Of a stretch of DNA of 64,000 bases, positions 10,338-20,727 are shown in pieces. Origin of the DNA: Ceratobasidium sp. AG-K (lineage: Eukaryota; Basidiomycota; Agaricomycetes; Cantharellales; Ceratobasidiaceae). The stretch spans positions 1,116,001-1,180,000 of the forward strand of contig JAWNGF010000012.1 in the NCBI GenBank assembly GCA_037039685.1, given 5' to 3'. How positions within the stretch are numbered: position 1 is the first letter of the stretch; every line of letters starts with the position of its first letter. The notes beneath the pieces are model-generated. The model saw only the letters and a program-made list of their open reading frames with translations. It had not been told where the DNA came from and did not search any database. A program made the translations under genes and the position numbers.

Positions 10338-10825
10338 TGTCGTGAGCCATGCTCTCGCCATCGGACTCACCTACGTCTCATCCTCTCTCGTTGCTTGTAC
10401 TTGTTTCTGCTTGTCTTTGTGTTTGCCCTTTGCTTGCCTTTCCCCTTGTTTTTCCTGCCGCGTTGCCACCTTCTTGTGGTTATGTGTTACACTGAGTAAC
10501 GCAGCTGTGCTTTATACGAGTCATGTCTGTTCATACAGCATGACTCACATGGACACTCCTGACTGGTTGACTGTATGACTCATGTGGCTGCGCCTTGTAT
10601 GACTCGGCCACTTTGTGAATATATATAGAAGACCAACAAGCCTGGTAACCCCAGCTTGTTTTGTCTCGTCAAAACATCCCCTCTGAGTGACACTTAGAAC
10701 CACCCCTACCCTCAAGAGCCTACAAACGCTTAAGTGTGTTGCGGTTCAAGAGGTCACTTAGGTCTTAGTGCCGTCCACTCTCCATTGCGGCTTGTCTCAT
10801 AGCCACCTAAAAGAAGCTTACAACA
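10338..10825 (+). repeat. Element D 5' LTR (488 bp)
   Basis: TGTCGTGAGCC ... CTTACAACA. It matches 17151-17638. It contains a TATATATA box and the 12-nt segment complementary to the PBS. Similar LTRs recur for E, F, L, P and solo copies G and M. Confidence 0.95.
10620..10664 (+). promoter_or_regulatory. Element D promoter: TATA box and predicted transcript 5' end
   Basis: TATATATA at 10620-10627. AGCTTGTTTTGT at 10653-10664 starts 33 bp from the TATA start and is exactly complementary to the PBS at 10828-10839. Transcription is predicted to begin at or near 10653 (inference from Tf1, where the first 11 nt of the mRNA serve as primer). A partial inverted copy (AACAAGC) lies just upstream. Confidence 0.75.
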
Positions 10826-10827
10826 TT

Positions 10828-10839
10828 ACAAAACAAGCT
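10828..10839 (+). other. Element D primer binding site, self-priming type
   Basis: ACAAAACAAGCT, two bases (TT) inside the 5' LTR. It is the exact reverse complement of 12 nt of the LTR just downstream of the TATA box. Pairing does not extend on either side. I did not find a tRNA 3' end match. Confidence 0.8.
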
Positions 10840-10854
10840 TAACAACATACAAAC

Positions 10855-12858
10855 ATGTCTATTCAAGAAGATGGAGGATCATGTCCCTCATCCACTATAT
10901 CAACAAGAAGAGGACCCAGTCGAGCCGCAAGGCCCACAGGATCACTAAACGAGGGAGATATTGCACAAGCTCAAGCGGGAGGGCCTGCCTGATCACGTCC
11001 CCAAAGTCAAACATCAATGCCGGGAGCTTTTGGCATCGCTGACATGACAACAGTACAAGAAGAAGAACCCACTATCACAAATAGAGAACCAGGAGATCTC
11101 ACAAATGATCCCACTCCAGCTGTAATTCGTATTTCAACCGGAAGTCCAGGGCCATCGCGTCCCTTGTGGCCACTAGGGCCTAGGAGACAGTTCTTTTCTC
11201 CCCAACCCGAAGCTCATGGGGGCGTGTTGCTTGCTCCCATTAGACCTCCTCCTACACCACACATTCCCAATGTTCCTACAGTCCCTCAAATTGGAGGAAC
11301 CATCACCAATGCAGGACCAATTCCAATGGCTTCCCAGCCAGTCACACCAGCGATTCCAGCACCACCATATGTTCCACAGGGTTACTCCAAACAATCGGCT
11401 CCGGTACAACAAAACCCCGGTGATCCAGGAAGCTCAAGTTCAAGTTCAAGTTCCAGCTCCAGCAGGAGGACCGTAATCAGTAATCTAGACGATCTGGACG
11501 ATCTTCTAGAAGGAAGACACAACGCTGTCCTTAGGGTTATAGACGGGATGAGAGTCACTATTGATCGAAGGCTTGGCGGCCTAGAACAAGCCACACAAGT
11601 CCTGGCAAACAACCAGCAAATCTTTAACGACTCCATCAACACCCTACAAGGCACCTTGACGGACATTCTGAACGCGGCTAGAAATAGCAAACATAATTCT
11701 TTTCTAGTTGGTCAAGACGTAACCCGCCTTCAAAATGAGGTTACCAACACTCAAGGACTCGTGAACAATGTGCCCGAAGAACTCAACACTACCAGACAAG
11801 GGCAACTCGAATGGAACGAGGCAGTAACACAATGACTAGAAACCTTACGACAGGAAGGAACTTCCTTCACTGCCAAAATCACTGAAGTTCAGGAAACCAT
11901 CAACAATATGCAAGAAGAAATGGACAAAGCATCCCTGCATGGGATTCCGTCTAGGCAATCAAATTCTCCACCACATCCAGATGCGGAATCTACCAGGATC
12001 GACGAATTAGAACTGAGAATCCAACGACTGATCGAGAACCCAAACGTTGGTAGTGGACCGTGTCGTCCCAAGGTTACTCGTCCAGAAGCCTTCGACGGAA
12101 AGAAAGGAGAAGGCGCTGAAATGTTCATTACGCAAATGGAGAGCTACTTTGTGCGTCTAGGCGATCAATACACTTCCGACATAGAAAGGATCCGCAAAGC
12201 CCTAGCAAACCTCAAATCCGAGAACAAAGCTGCCACCCACTGGGCACAAGTACTCTTACAATTGCTTAACCAAGGAGGAAATAACCAAAATCTCGCCTCA
12301 TGGGAGAGTTTCAAAGCACACTTCATGGAACAGTTCAGCGACCCTAACAAAAAAGCTAAAGCCGAATCGGACATCCGAAGATGCAAACAGACTAATTCAG
12401 TAGCAAACTATGCTTCGGAATTCCGATACCTTCTGGTAGACGTAAACTGGGGACAGGAAGCTCTGATCAACCAATTCAAGGAAGGGTTGAAGCCTGAAGT
12501 CAAAACTGAACTGGCTCGTTTTGAACTGACCCTGATCAACAAAGATGGGACAGAACGAGAACTATCCCTTGACCGATGGATATCAATCGCAATCTCTATT
12601 GATCAGAAACTACAAGCAATCAAGAGCACGACAGGAAAGAAGGCAGTAACAGCACCCTCCAGCTCTACAAAAAGACTTGCAGATGAAGTTTACAAGGCTA
12701 GGATTTCCTCGAAATGCTGCCTGAAATGCGGATCAGACAAACACATGCTTGCCAAATGCCCGGAGAAGGAATGGAAAAAGGAGGAACCTAACCTCAAAGG
12801 AAGGGAAGGAAAAATAGAAGAGGAATCCGAGTCAGGAAAAGGCGAGGTCTCCCTCTAA
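10855..12858 (+). pseudogene. gag: Element D gag (capsid and zinc knuckle), two nonsense codons
   Basis: The ATG lies 15 bp after the PBS and the frame ends at TAA 12856-12858, about 667 codons, matching the intact L gag. It has a Pro-rich N-terminal region, a poly-Ser tract (about 11431-11463), a coiled-coil-like stretch, a retrotransposon capsid domain (EMFITQMESYF ... FMEQFSDPNKKAKAE) and a CX2CX4HX4C knuckle (CLKCGSDKHMLAKC). It is broken by TGA 10990-10992 and TGA 11833-11835. The first replaces an Arg in the sister copies (GPARS), a CGA to TGA change. Gag assembles the virus-like particle. Confidence 0.9.
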
Positions 12859-12860
12859 CC

Positions 12861-15800
12861 ATGTGTGGAGAGACCAACAAACCAGTAATGGAAACAATGT
12901 ACCTTAGAGCTACCAGCAAATCAACAATTGTCTACACAAATATTACTGGAATCACGGAACCCATCGCTACTCTCATCGACTCGGGAGCATCAAGGAACTT
13001 TGTCGACATCACTTGGGCATGAAGAAACAACGTGGCTCTAATTGAACTGCCAACACCTAGAAAAATAATTGGAATCCAAGGGAAGGAACTGTCACACCAA
13101 ATCCGGTTCAAAGCAAATCTGGAATTTGAGTTACATGGAAAAAACTTCAAGCAAAACTTCTTCGCCATGCCTACTGGAGATACACACTTGATTCTAGGGT
13201 TAGAATGGCTAGAAGAAGCCAATCCAATAATCGATTGGCTATCAAAAGAAATTTCCTGGCGACCAGACGACATCCTTGGAAAAGCCGCAGAAATCGAAGA
13301 CATACCCAAAGAATTCAAAGATTATACAGAAGTCTTTAGCGAGGAAATATTTAAATGGATACCGGACCATCGTCCATACGACTGTTGCATCGATCTAGTG
13401 GAAGGAGCAGAACTTCCTAAACCAGCTAGGCCAATCCCACTCTCACCCGCAGAATCCATAGCCCTCAGAAAGTACCTAGATGAGGAACTAGTGGCAGGCA
13501 AGATCCGACCGAGCAAATCACCAGTAGCCGCAGCAACCTTCTTTGTCAAAAAGGGACAAGACCCAAAGGACCCGGAAAAACCTCCAGAGCTCAGGTTGGT
13601 TCAACACTTTGGCCCGATCAACAAAATAACAAAAGATGACCGCTTCCCTATGCCACTAATGGAAGATCTCCTTGACAAGATCAAGGACGCAAAAATCTTT
13701 TCTAAAATAGACTTGCGTATGGGGTTCAACAACATCCGAGTTAAAGAAGGAGACGAATGGAAAACAGCATTCCGAACCAAGGAAGGCCTATTCGAGTATA
13801 TCGTCATGCCCTTTGGATTGAAAAACGCGCCGGCAACATTCCAGCAATATATGAATCATATTTTCCACGACCTGATTGACATCTGTGTCATTGTTTACAT
13901 CGATGACATATTAATTTTCTCCAAGGACCGAAGCCAGCATGTGGAGGATGTTCGAAAGGTACTCAGAATCCTGTTGGACAACAACCTCTTTGCAAAACTC
14001 CCAAAATGCGAATTTTTCGTCAAGAAACTTGTCTACACAGGAATAAATATCAGCGAGGAAGGAATATCTATGCAAGAGGAAAAGGTCAAAGCAATCAAGG
14101 AATGGAAGGAGCCAAGGACAGTCAAACAGGTCCAAGCCTTCCTAGGATTCGCAAACTTTTACAGGCGATTTGTACCAAACTTTAGCGGCCTGGCAAAACC
14201 CTTAACCGTTCTAACAAGGAAGGACCAGAAATGGAAATGGGAAGCAGAACAACAGGAGGCTTTCGATAACCTGAAGAAGGAAATATGCAAGGAACCACTA
14301 CTGCGACATCCAGACCCAACAAAGCCTTACATATTGGAAACCGACGCAAGCGGCGTTGCTATGGGATCAATACTCTCTCAAAGACAAGACAACGGTTACT
14401 TACATCCCATCGCTTTCCTATCAAAATCCTTTAACACTGCACAAATGAACTACGATGTTCACGACAAGGAATTGATGGCAATTGTGGAATCACTAAAACA
14501 CTGGCAATTACATCTAGAAGGAACAAGAGAACTGATAACAATCTACACCGATCACCGTAACCTGCAATACTGGAAGAAGGCAACTACATTTAACCGATGT
14601 CACGCTCGATGGCATCAAATCCTGGCTTCCTACAACTTTGAAATAGTTTACCGTCCGGGGAATATGTCAACAAAGCCAGACCTACTGTCCAGAAGAGCGG
14701 ATCATAGCGAAATACCAACAGCAGAGCAAATCATGATCAAGGAGGAACAGTTCAGAGGATTCACCGGAGAAGTAAAGTCAGACATCATTGCGGACATTAG
14801 GGAAGCACAAACCGAAGACGAGAGCATCAGGAAGATCATAGAATTGTGCAAAGACAAGGAGACCCTACCCAAATCTGTGCAACAAGGAACTAGGAACTAC
14901 AACTTCGAGGAAGACCTGCTCTGGATAGATGGGAGAATCTACGTACCAGAAGACAAGGACACTAGGCTAAAAATCCTCAGATTACACCACAATGCACCAA
15001 TGGCAGGACACCAGGGTCAAGCCCGAACGCTAGAGCTAATCTCAAGGAAATACTACTGGCCTGGACTTAAGGCAACAGTAAACAAATACGTTGACTCTTG
15101 CGAGCAATGCCAAAGGGCAAAAGGAACAAAAAACCAAGTACCACTGAAAGCACTCGAAATTCCGAACGGTCCATGGGAGGATATTGCATACGATTTCATC
15201 GTAAAACTCTCAAAATCACAAGGCAATGACAGCATTCTAGTGGTAGTAGATCGGTTCTCCCGCATGGCACACTTCATAGCCTGCAAAGAATCAACAACTG
15301 CAGATCAACTCGCCAATCTTTTCCTGAAGAACGTTTGGAGATTACATGGCTTCCCACGAAGTACAGTTTTGGACAGAGGAACAACTTTCAACAGCAGGTT
15401 CCTGAAGGCCCTCTACCAAAAAATTGGAACAACACCGACGTTCAGCACGGCATATCATCCACAAACAGACGGAATAACGGAACAAATAAACCAGTGGATA
15501 GAAGCATGGCTTTGCACATTTGTTAACTACAGGCAAGACAACTGGTCCGAACTGCTTCCTATCGCAGAATTCTGCTACAACAACCAACAACATGGGATCA
15601 CAGGAAAAACCCCATTCGAGATTGTCAACGGCAGAGAACCGCTATGGAATGTCTTAAGAAAAGTTACCACGATTCCTGAAGCAAACAAGAAAGCAAACAA
15701 CTGGCAGGAAGTATGGGACGAAGCAAAAGCAGCAATGGAATGGCACAGGAGAAAGAACACAATCGAACACCAAGCAAAATACAAAGAGGACGACCTTGTC

Positions 15801-16728
15801 TGGCTTTACAGACAAAACATAAAGACAAACCGTCCTAACAAGAAACTTGACAACAAGAAATATGGTCCTTTCAAGATCAAAAAAAATCATATCAAGTCAT
15901 GCCTACAAATTGGAGCTTCCAAAAAACATGAGAATACACCCTGTGTTCCACAGCGATCTACTTAGTCCATACAAAAAAGACAAAAACTTTCACAGAAACC
16001 AACCCCGACCGCCGCCGATCACAACAAAAGAAGGAGAGGAAGAATACGAAGTGGAGAAGATCGTGGACTGGAAGGAAACAAAGGACGGGTTGTTCTACAG
16101 GGTTAGATGGAAGGGTTATGATGAAAAAGAAGACACAGAACAACGGGCAGAGGATTTCGGTCACCTCAAGGTAATAATGAGGAAGTTCTTGAAGGATTTC
16201 CCAAACGCCCCAACACCATCAAACTACAAAACGACAAGTATTAAAGGAAGGGCGGAACGGGACGACAACACAACTCGCAAAACTTGCTCACTTTCCAACT
16301 CGCTCTACACTCTTAAAGCTCTAAATCTCTTTTGCACACTATGCCTGCCGTCACCTGTGCCACCATTGCCAGCAACCTTGTTCGAGTTCTCGACGGGCCA
16401 GCCTTCCAGACGGCCCGCATCCTTGACTTGGGAGCAGCTCTCTACGTCTTCAAAAGATCCCAGCAGAGTCCAGGGCAACTCCAATTCCGTGCCTCCGACG
16501 ACATCCTGCACTCCGACCTGGGAGAGTTCAAATGGGTTGGCAAAAAATGGCCAACACGCATGCAGCTCCAGCGAAAGGACATCTACGTATGCCGAGGATG
16601 CGCAGCCTTCCAAGTGTCTGAAGTCGTGTTGCTATCCATGCACAAGCTCGGGGTGGTCGAATGGGGACAAGAAGGAGCCTACAGCAGCCAATGGGTTCCA
16701 GGATACGAAGGTTGCCCTCCCACTCTGA
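12861..16728 (+). pseudogene. pol: Element D pol: protease, RT, RNase H, integrase, chromodomain
   Basis: It lies in the -1 frame relative to gag and begins 2 bp after the gag stop. Here the first codon is ATG; the other copies have GTG. Protease LIDSGASRNF, then TGA 13020-13022 in place of Arg (WARSNN in sister copies). The RT has catalytic KIDLRMGF and YIDD, but the block that reads QDLRGVN in L is QHFGPIN here. RNase H LETDASGVAMG is present. Integrase has H/C zinc residues and D, D, E in IAYDFIVKL, VLDRGTTF and GITEQIN. A frameshift occurs near 15886 in an A-run, after which the chromodomain (EEYEVEKIVDWKE ... VRWKGY) is read in the next frame. The frame stays open to 16728, overlapping ORF3. 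Confidence 0.9.
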
Positions 16729-17105
16729 GGCCTCAATGGAGCAACGCATGGGACAAGAACTTTGAGGCAGACTTGGCGGATTGGAGGATGGAGCGGGGAC
16801 ACTACCAGAGGGAGAAGTTTGAATGGAAGCCATTCTGGTGGCAGGGGAAGGATGCAGACTTGTCGGAATGGAAGGAGGTCAAGCCAGACGTACGACAATG
16901 GGACAAGGACCATGTGGAGGAACAGGAGAGGGTCATGGACTGGTCCAAGGCGGACTGGATGGACGAGAAGACCTGGGAGAAGTGGGAGGAACACTGCGAC
17001 GAACCAGGTAATACTGTGTTCAACCCCATCGACCTCACGGAGGAAAAGGAGGACGACCTCGACTCCCTAGTTGAAAAGGTCAACAAGGACTGCTGGGTGC
17101 AGTAG
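16341..17105 (+). CDS. Element D ORF3: conserved protein of unknown function, Trp-rich with CxxC
   Basis: About 254 residues, intact, starting MPAVT. It overlaps the end of the pol frame and lies -1 to it. Conserved blocks shared with the L, P, F and E copies: an N-terminal GPAFQTARILD ... GAALYVFKRSQQ segment, LHSDLGEFKWVGKKWP, then VCRGCAAFQVSEVVLLS with a CxxC pair, then an acidic Trp-rich half (WDKNFE, WKPFWW, WSKADW, WEKWEEH). No signal peptide or membrane helix, so it does not look like an envelope protein. Codons favour C/G at third positions, unlike the A-rich pol. The product is unrecognised; conservation and intactness suggest a real protein. Confidence 0.8.
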   Translation: MPAVTCATIASNLVRVLDGPAFQTARILDLGAALYVFKRSQQSPGQLQFRASDDILHSDLGEFKWVGKKWPTRMQLQRKDIYVCRGCAAFQVSEVVLLSMHKLGVVEWGQEGAYSSQWVPGYEGCPPTLRPQWSNAWDKNFEADLADWRMERGHYQREKFEWKPFWWQGKDADLSEWKEVKPDVRQWDKDHVEEQERVMDWSKADWMDEKTWEKWEEHCDEPGNTVFNPIDLTEEKEDDLDSLVEKVNKDCWVQ

Positions 17106-17137
17106 ATCGGCCCTTTTGGGTTCCCCTCAAGGACCTT

Positions 17138-17150
17138 AAGGGGGGAGTAA
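17138..17150 (+). other. Element D polypurine tract
   Basis: AAGGGGGGAGTAA immediately before the 3' LTR. The same run recurs at the matching site in E, L and P. Confidence 0.85.
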
Positions 17151-17638
17151 TGTCGTGAGCCATGCTCTCGCCATCGGACTCGCCTACGTCTCATCCTCTC
17201 TCGTTGCTTGTACTTGTTTATGCTTGTCTTTGTGTTTGCCCTTTGCTTGCCTTTCCCCTTGTTTTTCCTGCCGCGTTGCCACCTTCTTGTGGTTATGTGT
17301 TACACTGTGTAATGCAGCTGTGCTTTATACGAGTCATGTCTGTTCATACAGCATGACTCACATGGACACTCCTGACTGGTAGACTGTATGACTCATGTGG
17401 CTGCGCCTTGTATGACTCGGCCACTTTGTGAATATATATAGAAGACCAACAAGCCTGGTAACCCCAGCTTGTTTTGTCTCGTCAAAACATCCCCTCTGAG
17501 TGACACTTAGAACCACCCCTACCCTCAAGAGCCTACAAACGCTTAAGTGTGTTGCGGTTCAAGAGGTCACTTAGGTCTTAGTGCCGTCCACTCTCCATTG
17601 CAGCTTGTCTCATAGCCACCTAAAAGAAGCTTACGACA
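17151..17638 (+). repeat. Element D 3' LTR (488 bp)
   Basis: TGTCGTGAGCC ... CTTACGACA. Same length as the 5' copy with about seven differences, mostly transitions. It is followed by TSD copy TCGGT. Confidence 0.95.
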
Positions 17639-19683
17639 TCGGTCCAAGCAGATAAGGAAATAAGGTTTACTGGACAATTCTCGACTAGTGCAACATTCTT
17701 GAAGGTGATCGAGTTGTTAGGGCGACCTGTCCATCGGACCCTAGATCCATTTACAATCGGTGCATTTGTTGAAGTATATAGAATGATGTCACCCATTCCG
17801 CTGATTTCTGCTGTTCCTCCAATTCCAGTTACTGTCGATTTGAATGGGATAAAGTTGAGGAGGTGTTCTCGGCGATTGGTAACATGGCAGGATGCGGCAG
17901 AATCGATTATCCAGGCGTCTTCCATAGCAAAACCATATTGATCTTCTGATTGCCCGTTAATGACAATCTTTGATGGGTCTAGGCGATCAGAAATGTATGC
18001 ATGAACCCGTTCTGGAAGTGTTGAAAAATCTAGACCGGGTGGGGGGTAAGGTTCTTCTTGAATGAGTGGAAGATTATCGAAATTCATTTGGAAAGAGAAG
18101 GCAATTTCTCTGTTGTCAACTGATGCAATATGTGCAGTTTGTCCTTGTTGATTTGTGTTGGATTGGTTCCTATTACCTCCTTGGTTCGAGTCTTGATTTC
18201 CATTGGAATTTCCGCGATTCTGGTTGCGGTTTTGATTGTTGTTTCGTCCTTGATTCGAATTTTGACCGTTCCTGTTGTAGTTGTTACGGTTTCCATTTCG
18301 ATTTTGCGAGTTCGAGTTGTTTCCGCCGTTATTTTGACGATTTCCGCCCTTGTATGCGCCGCCTCCGGGCTTTCGGCATTCGCGTTTGATGTGTCCAATG
18401 ATATTACAATTATTGCATCGTTTATTGAGTCGATCAGATGCATTTCCTTGGTGTTGAGGGCGGTTATTGGGGCGGTTCATGGCGAAGAACGATTTTTCGC
18501 CAGTTTGGGCTTTACGGCGATGGTATTCAGCTAGTAGTCGTGATGTAATGTTGGCAGATAGTTGAATGCCTTCATTATCGCCTTGAACAGGTGTTTGATC
18601 GATTACTGATACTAAATATTGCCAGGACTGAGGCAAAGAGGCGAGTAATTGACAAATAAATTCAAGTTCGATTATAGGGTTTGATCCTTCGGCTAGAAGT
18701 GCTGTGTTGAGCTTGTCAAGAATGGATCGTAATTTCTTGATGTGCTCTTCCATATCATCAGATTCTGCCATTCGAAGGCCGGTAAATTGATTTTGCAGTA
18801 GTGTCATGGCTGCTGTGCTGATGGTCTGATAGACCTGTCGCAATCGGGCCCATACAGCCGATGCTGTGTCGAGTCAAGCTACATGCACCATAGGTGCTGC
18901 TTCTATGCGTCTTCTAATGACGCCGAGGGCTTTCCGATTGTTCTTTTCCCATTCTTGGCATTGTTGATCTGTGATTGCAGCTACACCGGGTACGATAACG
19001 TTTCCATTCCCGTCTTGTTGTTCAGGAATGGCTTGTCGTGCAACGAGTCGATTTGTATTGTTTCCGCCAACATAATCCCATAGTTCAGTTTCAAGTAACA
19101 TATCTTGAATTTGGATACACCAAATTGGGTAAATATCGCGTCCGTTTAGCGATGGGATCTTGAAATTATTGTCGGAAATGGTGGGAACTTGCGCCATAGT
19201 GAAGATAGGCGGTGCACAGTATGTTCTGAGGCGTATATGCGGTGTAGGAGGTGGCGATGGATACCCGACGTGTTCGAGTTCGAATAGAAAAGGTTCTAGT
19301 GCCTCAGCTTCTTCACGAGTAATCTGTGCAGCCTCGTTGGGCTCGTAAAAATCGAGTAGATTTTGATAATCGGCTAAAAAAGAAAGTAGTCAATGGTATT
19401 GTGCACTGCCGTAAGCAGAATTAACGAGCTGAGTGTGTAAGTGATTGATATAAGGTGGCTGGTAGGTTGGATCAGTGACTGGAGATCCAGGAAGAGCGAT
19501 ATCAAGTTGCTCGTAATAATCGGGATTGCTAAATCCTGTTGGTTCGGGATTGGCGAATTTGGGTTGGAGGTCAAGTGAGACCTCGTCTTCATATGTGGTA
19601 ACGTCGGGAGATACCTCGACTGGTTGTTGTTAAGGCAAATGCTCTGGGGTAGAGAGCTGTCCGTTTGAGGACGCAGAAGACAT
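17639..19683 (-). pseudogene. gag: Element C gag and protease
   Basis: This is the 5' part of the copia polyprotein on the minus strand. I place the start at ATG 19683 (MSSASSNGQLS), in frame with all that follows. A shorter in-frame Met at 19197 (MAQVPTISDNNF) is an alternative. Three in-frame stops: TAA 19630-19632, TGA 19390-19392 and TGA 18874-18876. The N-terminal ~160 residues are acidic and Pro/Tyr-rich. A copia-type capsid region follows (IQDMLLETELWDYVGG), then a CX2CX4HX4C knuckle (CNNCNIIGHIKREC), a long Asn/Arg/Gly-rich stretch and a protease motif DSAASCHVT. Element D cuts the protease-integrase junction at 17638/10338. Confidence 0.88.
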
Positions 19684-19727
19684 GGTGGGCAAGTAGAAAA
19701 ACGATGTGAATGCCTAAGAGAGCCAAT

Positions 19728-19741
19728 CAGGGCTCATAACC
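19728..19741 (-). other. Element C primer binding site matching initiator Met tRNA anticodon half
   Basis: The plus strand reads CAGGGCTCATAACC, the sequence of the anticodon stem-loop of eukaryotic initiator Met tRNA (anticodon CAT). The minus-strand RNA is therefore complementary to it, directly adjacent to the 5' LTR. Drosophila copia and yeast Ty5 use this half-tRNA primer type. This is not a tRNA gene. Confidence 0.8.
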
Positions 19742-20023
19742 TATTGAGATATTACCGGAAACGTTCCGCACTCAATGAGCTTCTTAGCTAAGCCACGCAG
19801 TGGAAGTGAACTACAAGGATGATGTATTGTGCGAATACGCAGTCGCTTTATATACACACATGAGTAGAACATGAGAGAACAATAAGAGAACAATTAGTAA
19901 CACGCATACGTGTACTATCAGTCAGCACAGAAATAATCAGTCAGCATATAGTGAGTCAATTTGCCGCATTCGGTAGTAGGCGACGTGTACATTCGATTCG
20001 CATATTCCATTCGATTCACAATA
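19742..20023 (-). repeat. Element C 5' LTR (282 bp)
   Basis: TATTG...CAATA ends, near-identical to 6678-6959. Right flank CTTTG is the second TSD copy. A TATATA stretch lies near 19850, but the promoter direction cannot be confirmed. Confidence 0.93.
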
Positions 20024-20135
20024 CTTTGACCAGGCCAAGTGGGACGCAATGAATGAGCGCCTGGAGGAGGACATGCAGGCCTTGACGGAGTGGGAAGGAT
20101 GGGTGGCAATCAAAGAATGGATCGCCTGGAAGTAG
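20024..20135 (+). pseudogene. Element A ORF3, C-terminal fragment
   Basis: After the CTTTG duplication (20024-20028) the frame continues DQAKWDAMNERLEEDMQ ... WVAIKEWIAWK and stops at TAG 20133-20135. It matches the K ORF3 C-terminus (WDRMNEVLESDM ... WLELKEWVARR), which fixes A and K as one family. Confidence 0.85.
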
Positions 20136-20163
20136 TCCTGCATGGTCCCCTATGCCCAACCTA

Positions 20164-20175
20164 AAAGGGGGGCAA
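20164..20175 (+). other. Element A polypurine tract
   Basis: AAAAGGGGGGCAA-type run directly before the 3' LTR. Element K has the similar GGGGGGGCAA at the same place. Confidence 0.8.
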
Positions 20176-20727
20176 TGTTGTGACCCAGGTACGACATCCT
20201 TGGACTCTGACTGTGTGGCTCGGACTCTGGCGCCTTAAGCACCCAATGTACAATGTAGTGCCCTCTCCCGCGTTTAGTGCAGTGTATGGATGACGTGTCA
20301 CCTTGGCCCATACGGCCTTGCTGTCTTCTAGATCTTCCCCTTGGAAGGATTGTGCTTCTGGAATATTCTTCCAGAAGTACTTTGAGTTTCCTGACTGATA
20401 CTGGCGCCTGATTGGCCAGTTTATGTATTGTACCACTTTGAGGCATTTTTGCCTCATAGTATATATACTGGCTTGCAAGCATGGACTCACTCCAGCTTGC
20501 TTTGCCTTGTCATCTCTCCCCTCAGAGTGCACTCTAAGTCCCAAAGGCCTTACAGCCTTTGTCTCTCATCTAAGTGGGCCTTTGGCCATCATCAGTATTG
20601 ATGCTAAGGTTGCACTAGCAACTTAGCAAACGGTCTAAGGAGCCTATAAGGCATATCAAGGCCAGTCTCTATGACTAAGGCAAGAACGGTCACTGTTGTT
20701 GATCAACCGGCATAGAGGGTTGCAACA
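20176..20727 (+). repeat. Element A 3' LTR (552 bp)
   Basis: It begins TGTTG and ends CAACA, a perfect 5-bp terminal inverted repeat. It contains TATATATA (20460-20467) and AGCTTGCTTTGC (20494-20505), the same putative transcript start as element K. It shares blocks with the K LTR such as TGTATGGATGACGTGTCACC. The right flank is the E gag frame. Confidence 0.88.

Larger units (their letters stand above)
10338..17638 (+). mobile_element. Element D: Tf1-like Ty3 chromovirus with ORF3, inside copia element C
   Basis: A 7301-bp element with two 488-bp LTRs differing at roughly seven positions by eye. Flanking duplication is TTGGT (10333-10337) versus TCGGT (17639-17643), one mismatch. It carries gag, pol and ORF3 in frames that step by -1. 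Gag and pol are broken (two and one nonsense codons, one frameshift) while ORF3 is intact. It is the innermost member of the chain E > A > C > D, so among the youngest insertions here. Confidence 0.95.
6678..20023 (-). mobile_element. Element C: Ty1/copia retrotransposon with element D nested inside
   Basis: It is bounded by two 282-bp LTRs with only about two differences and flanked by a perfect CTTTG duplication (6673-6677 and 20024-20028), so it is a recent insertion. LTR ends are TATTG...CAATA rather than TG...CA. A single gag-pol frame runs from 19683 to 6999 on the minus strand, interrupted by D at 10338-17638. Removing D and one TSD copy restores frame continuity. Domain order gag, protease, integrase, RT, RNase H is diagnostic of Ty1/copia. 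Four in-frame stops make it non-autonomous as it stands. Confidence 0.95.
6414..20727 (+). mobile_element. Element A: visible 3' end, interrupted by C (and by B on its left)
   Basis: Only 6414-6677 and 20029-20727 belong to A. The rest of this span is copia element C with D inside it. A shows the C-terminal part of ORF3, a polypurine tract and a complete 552-bp 3' LTR. It is homologous to element K (same ORF3 type, related LTR). Its 5' part lies left of the window, beyond element B. A sits inside the gag gene of element E: the E gag frame starts at 20728, immediately after A's LTR, with no start codon and in register with the intact gag of L. Confidence 0.85.

Noticed and set aside
11382..11690. 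Antisense frame with LELELELELELP repeat opposite D gag
   Set aside because: Mirror of the poly-Ser tract in gag; recurs opposite gag in P and L for the same reason.
19728..19741. tRNA-like sequence CAGGGCTCATAACC
   Set aside because: Only the anticodon stem-loop part is present and it abuts the copia LTR; it is a primer binding site, not a tRNA gene.
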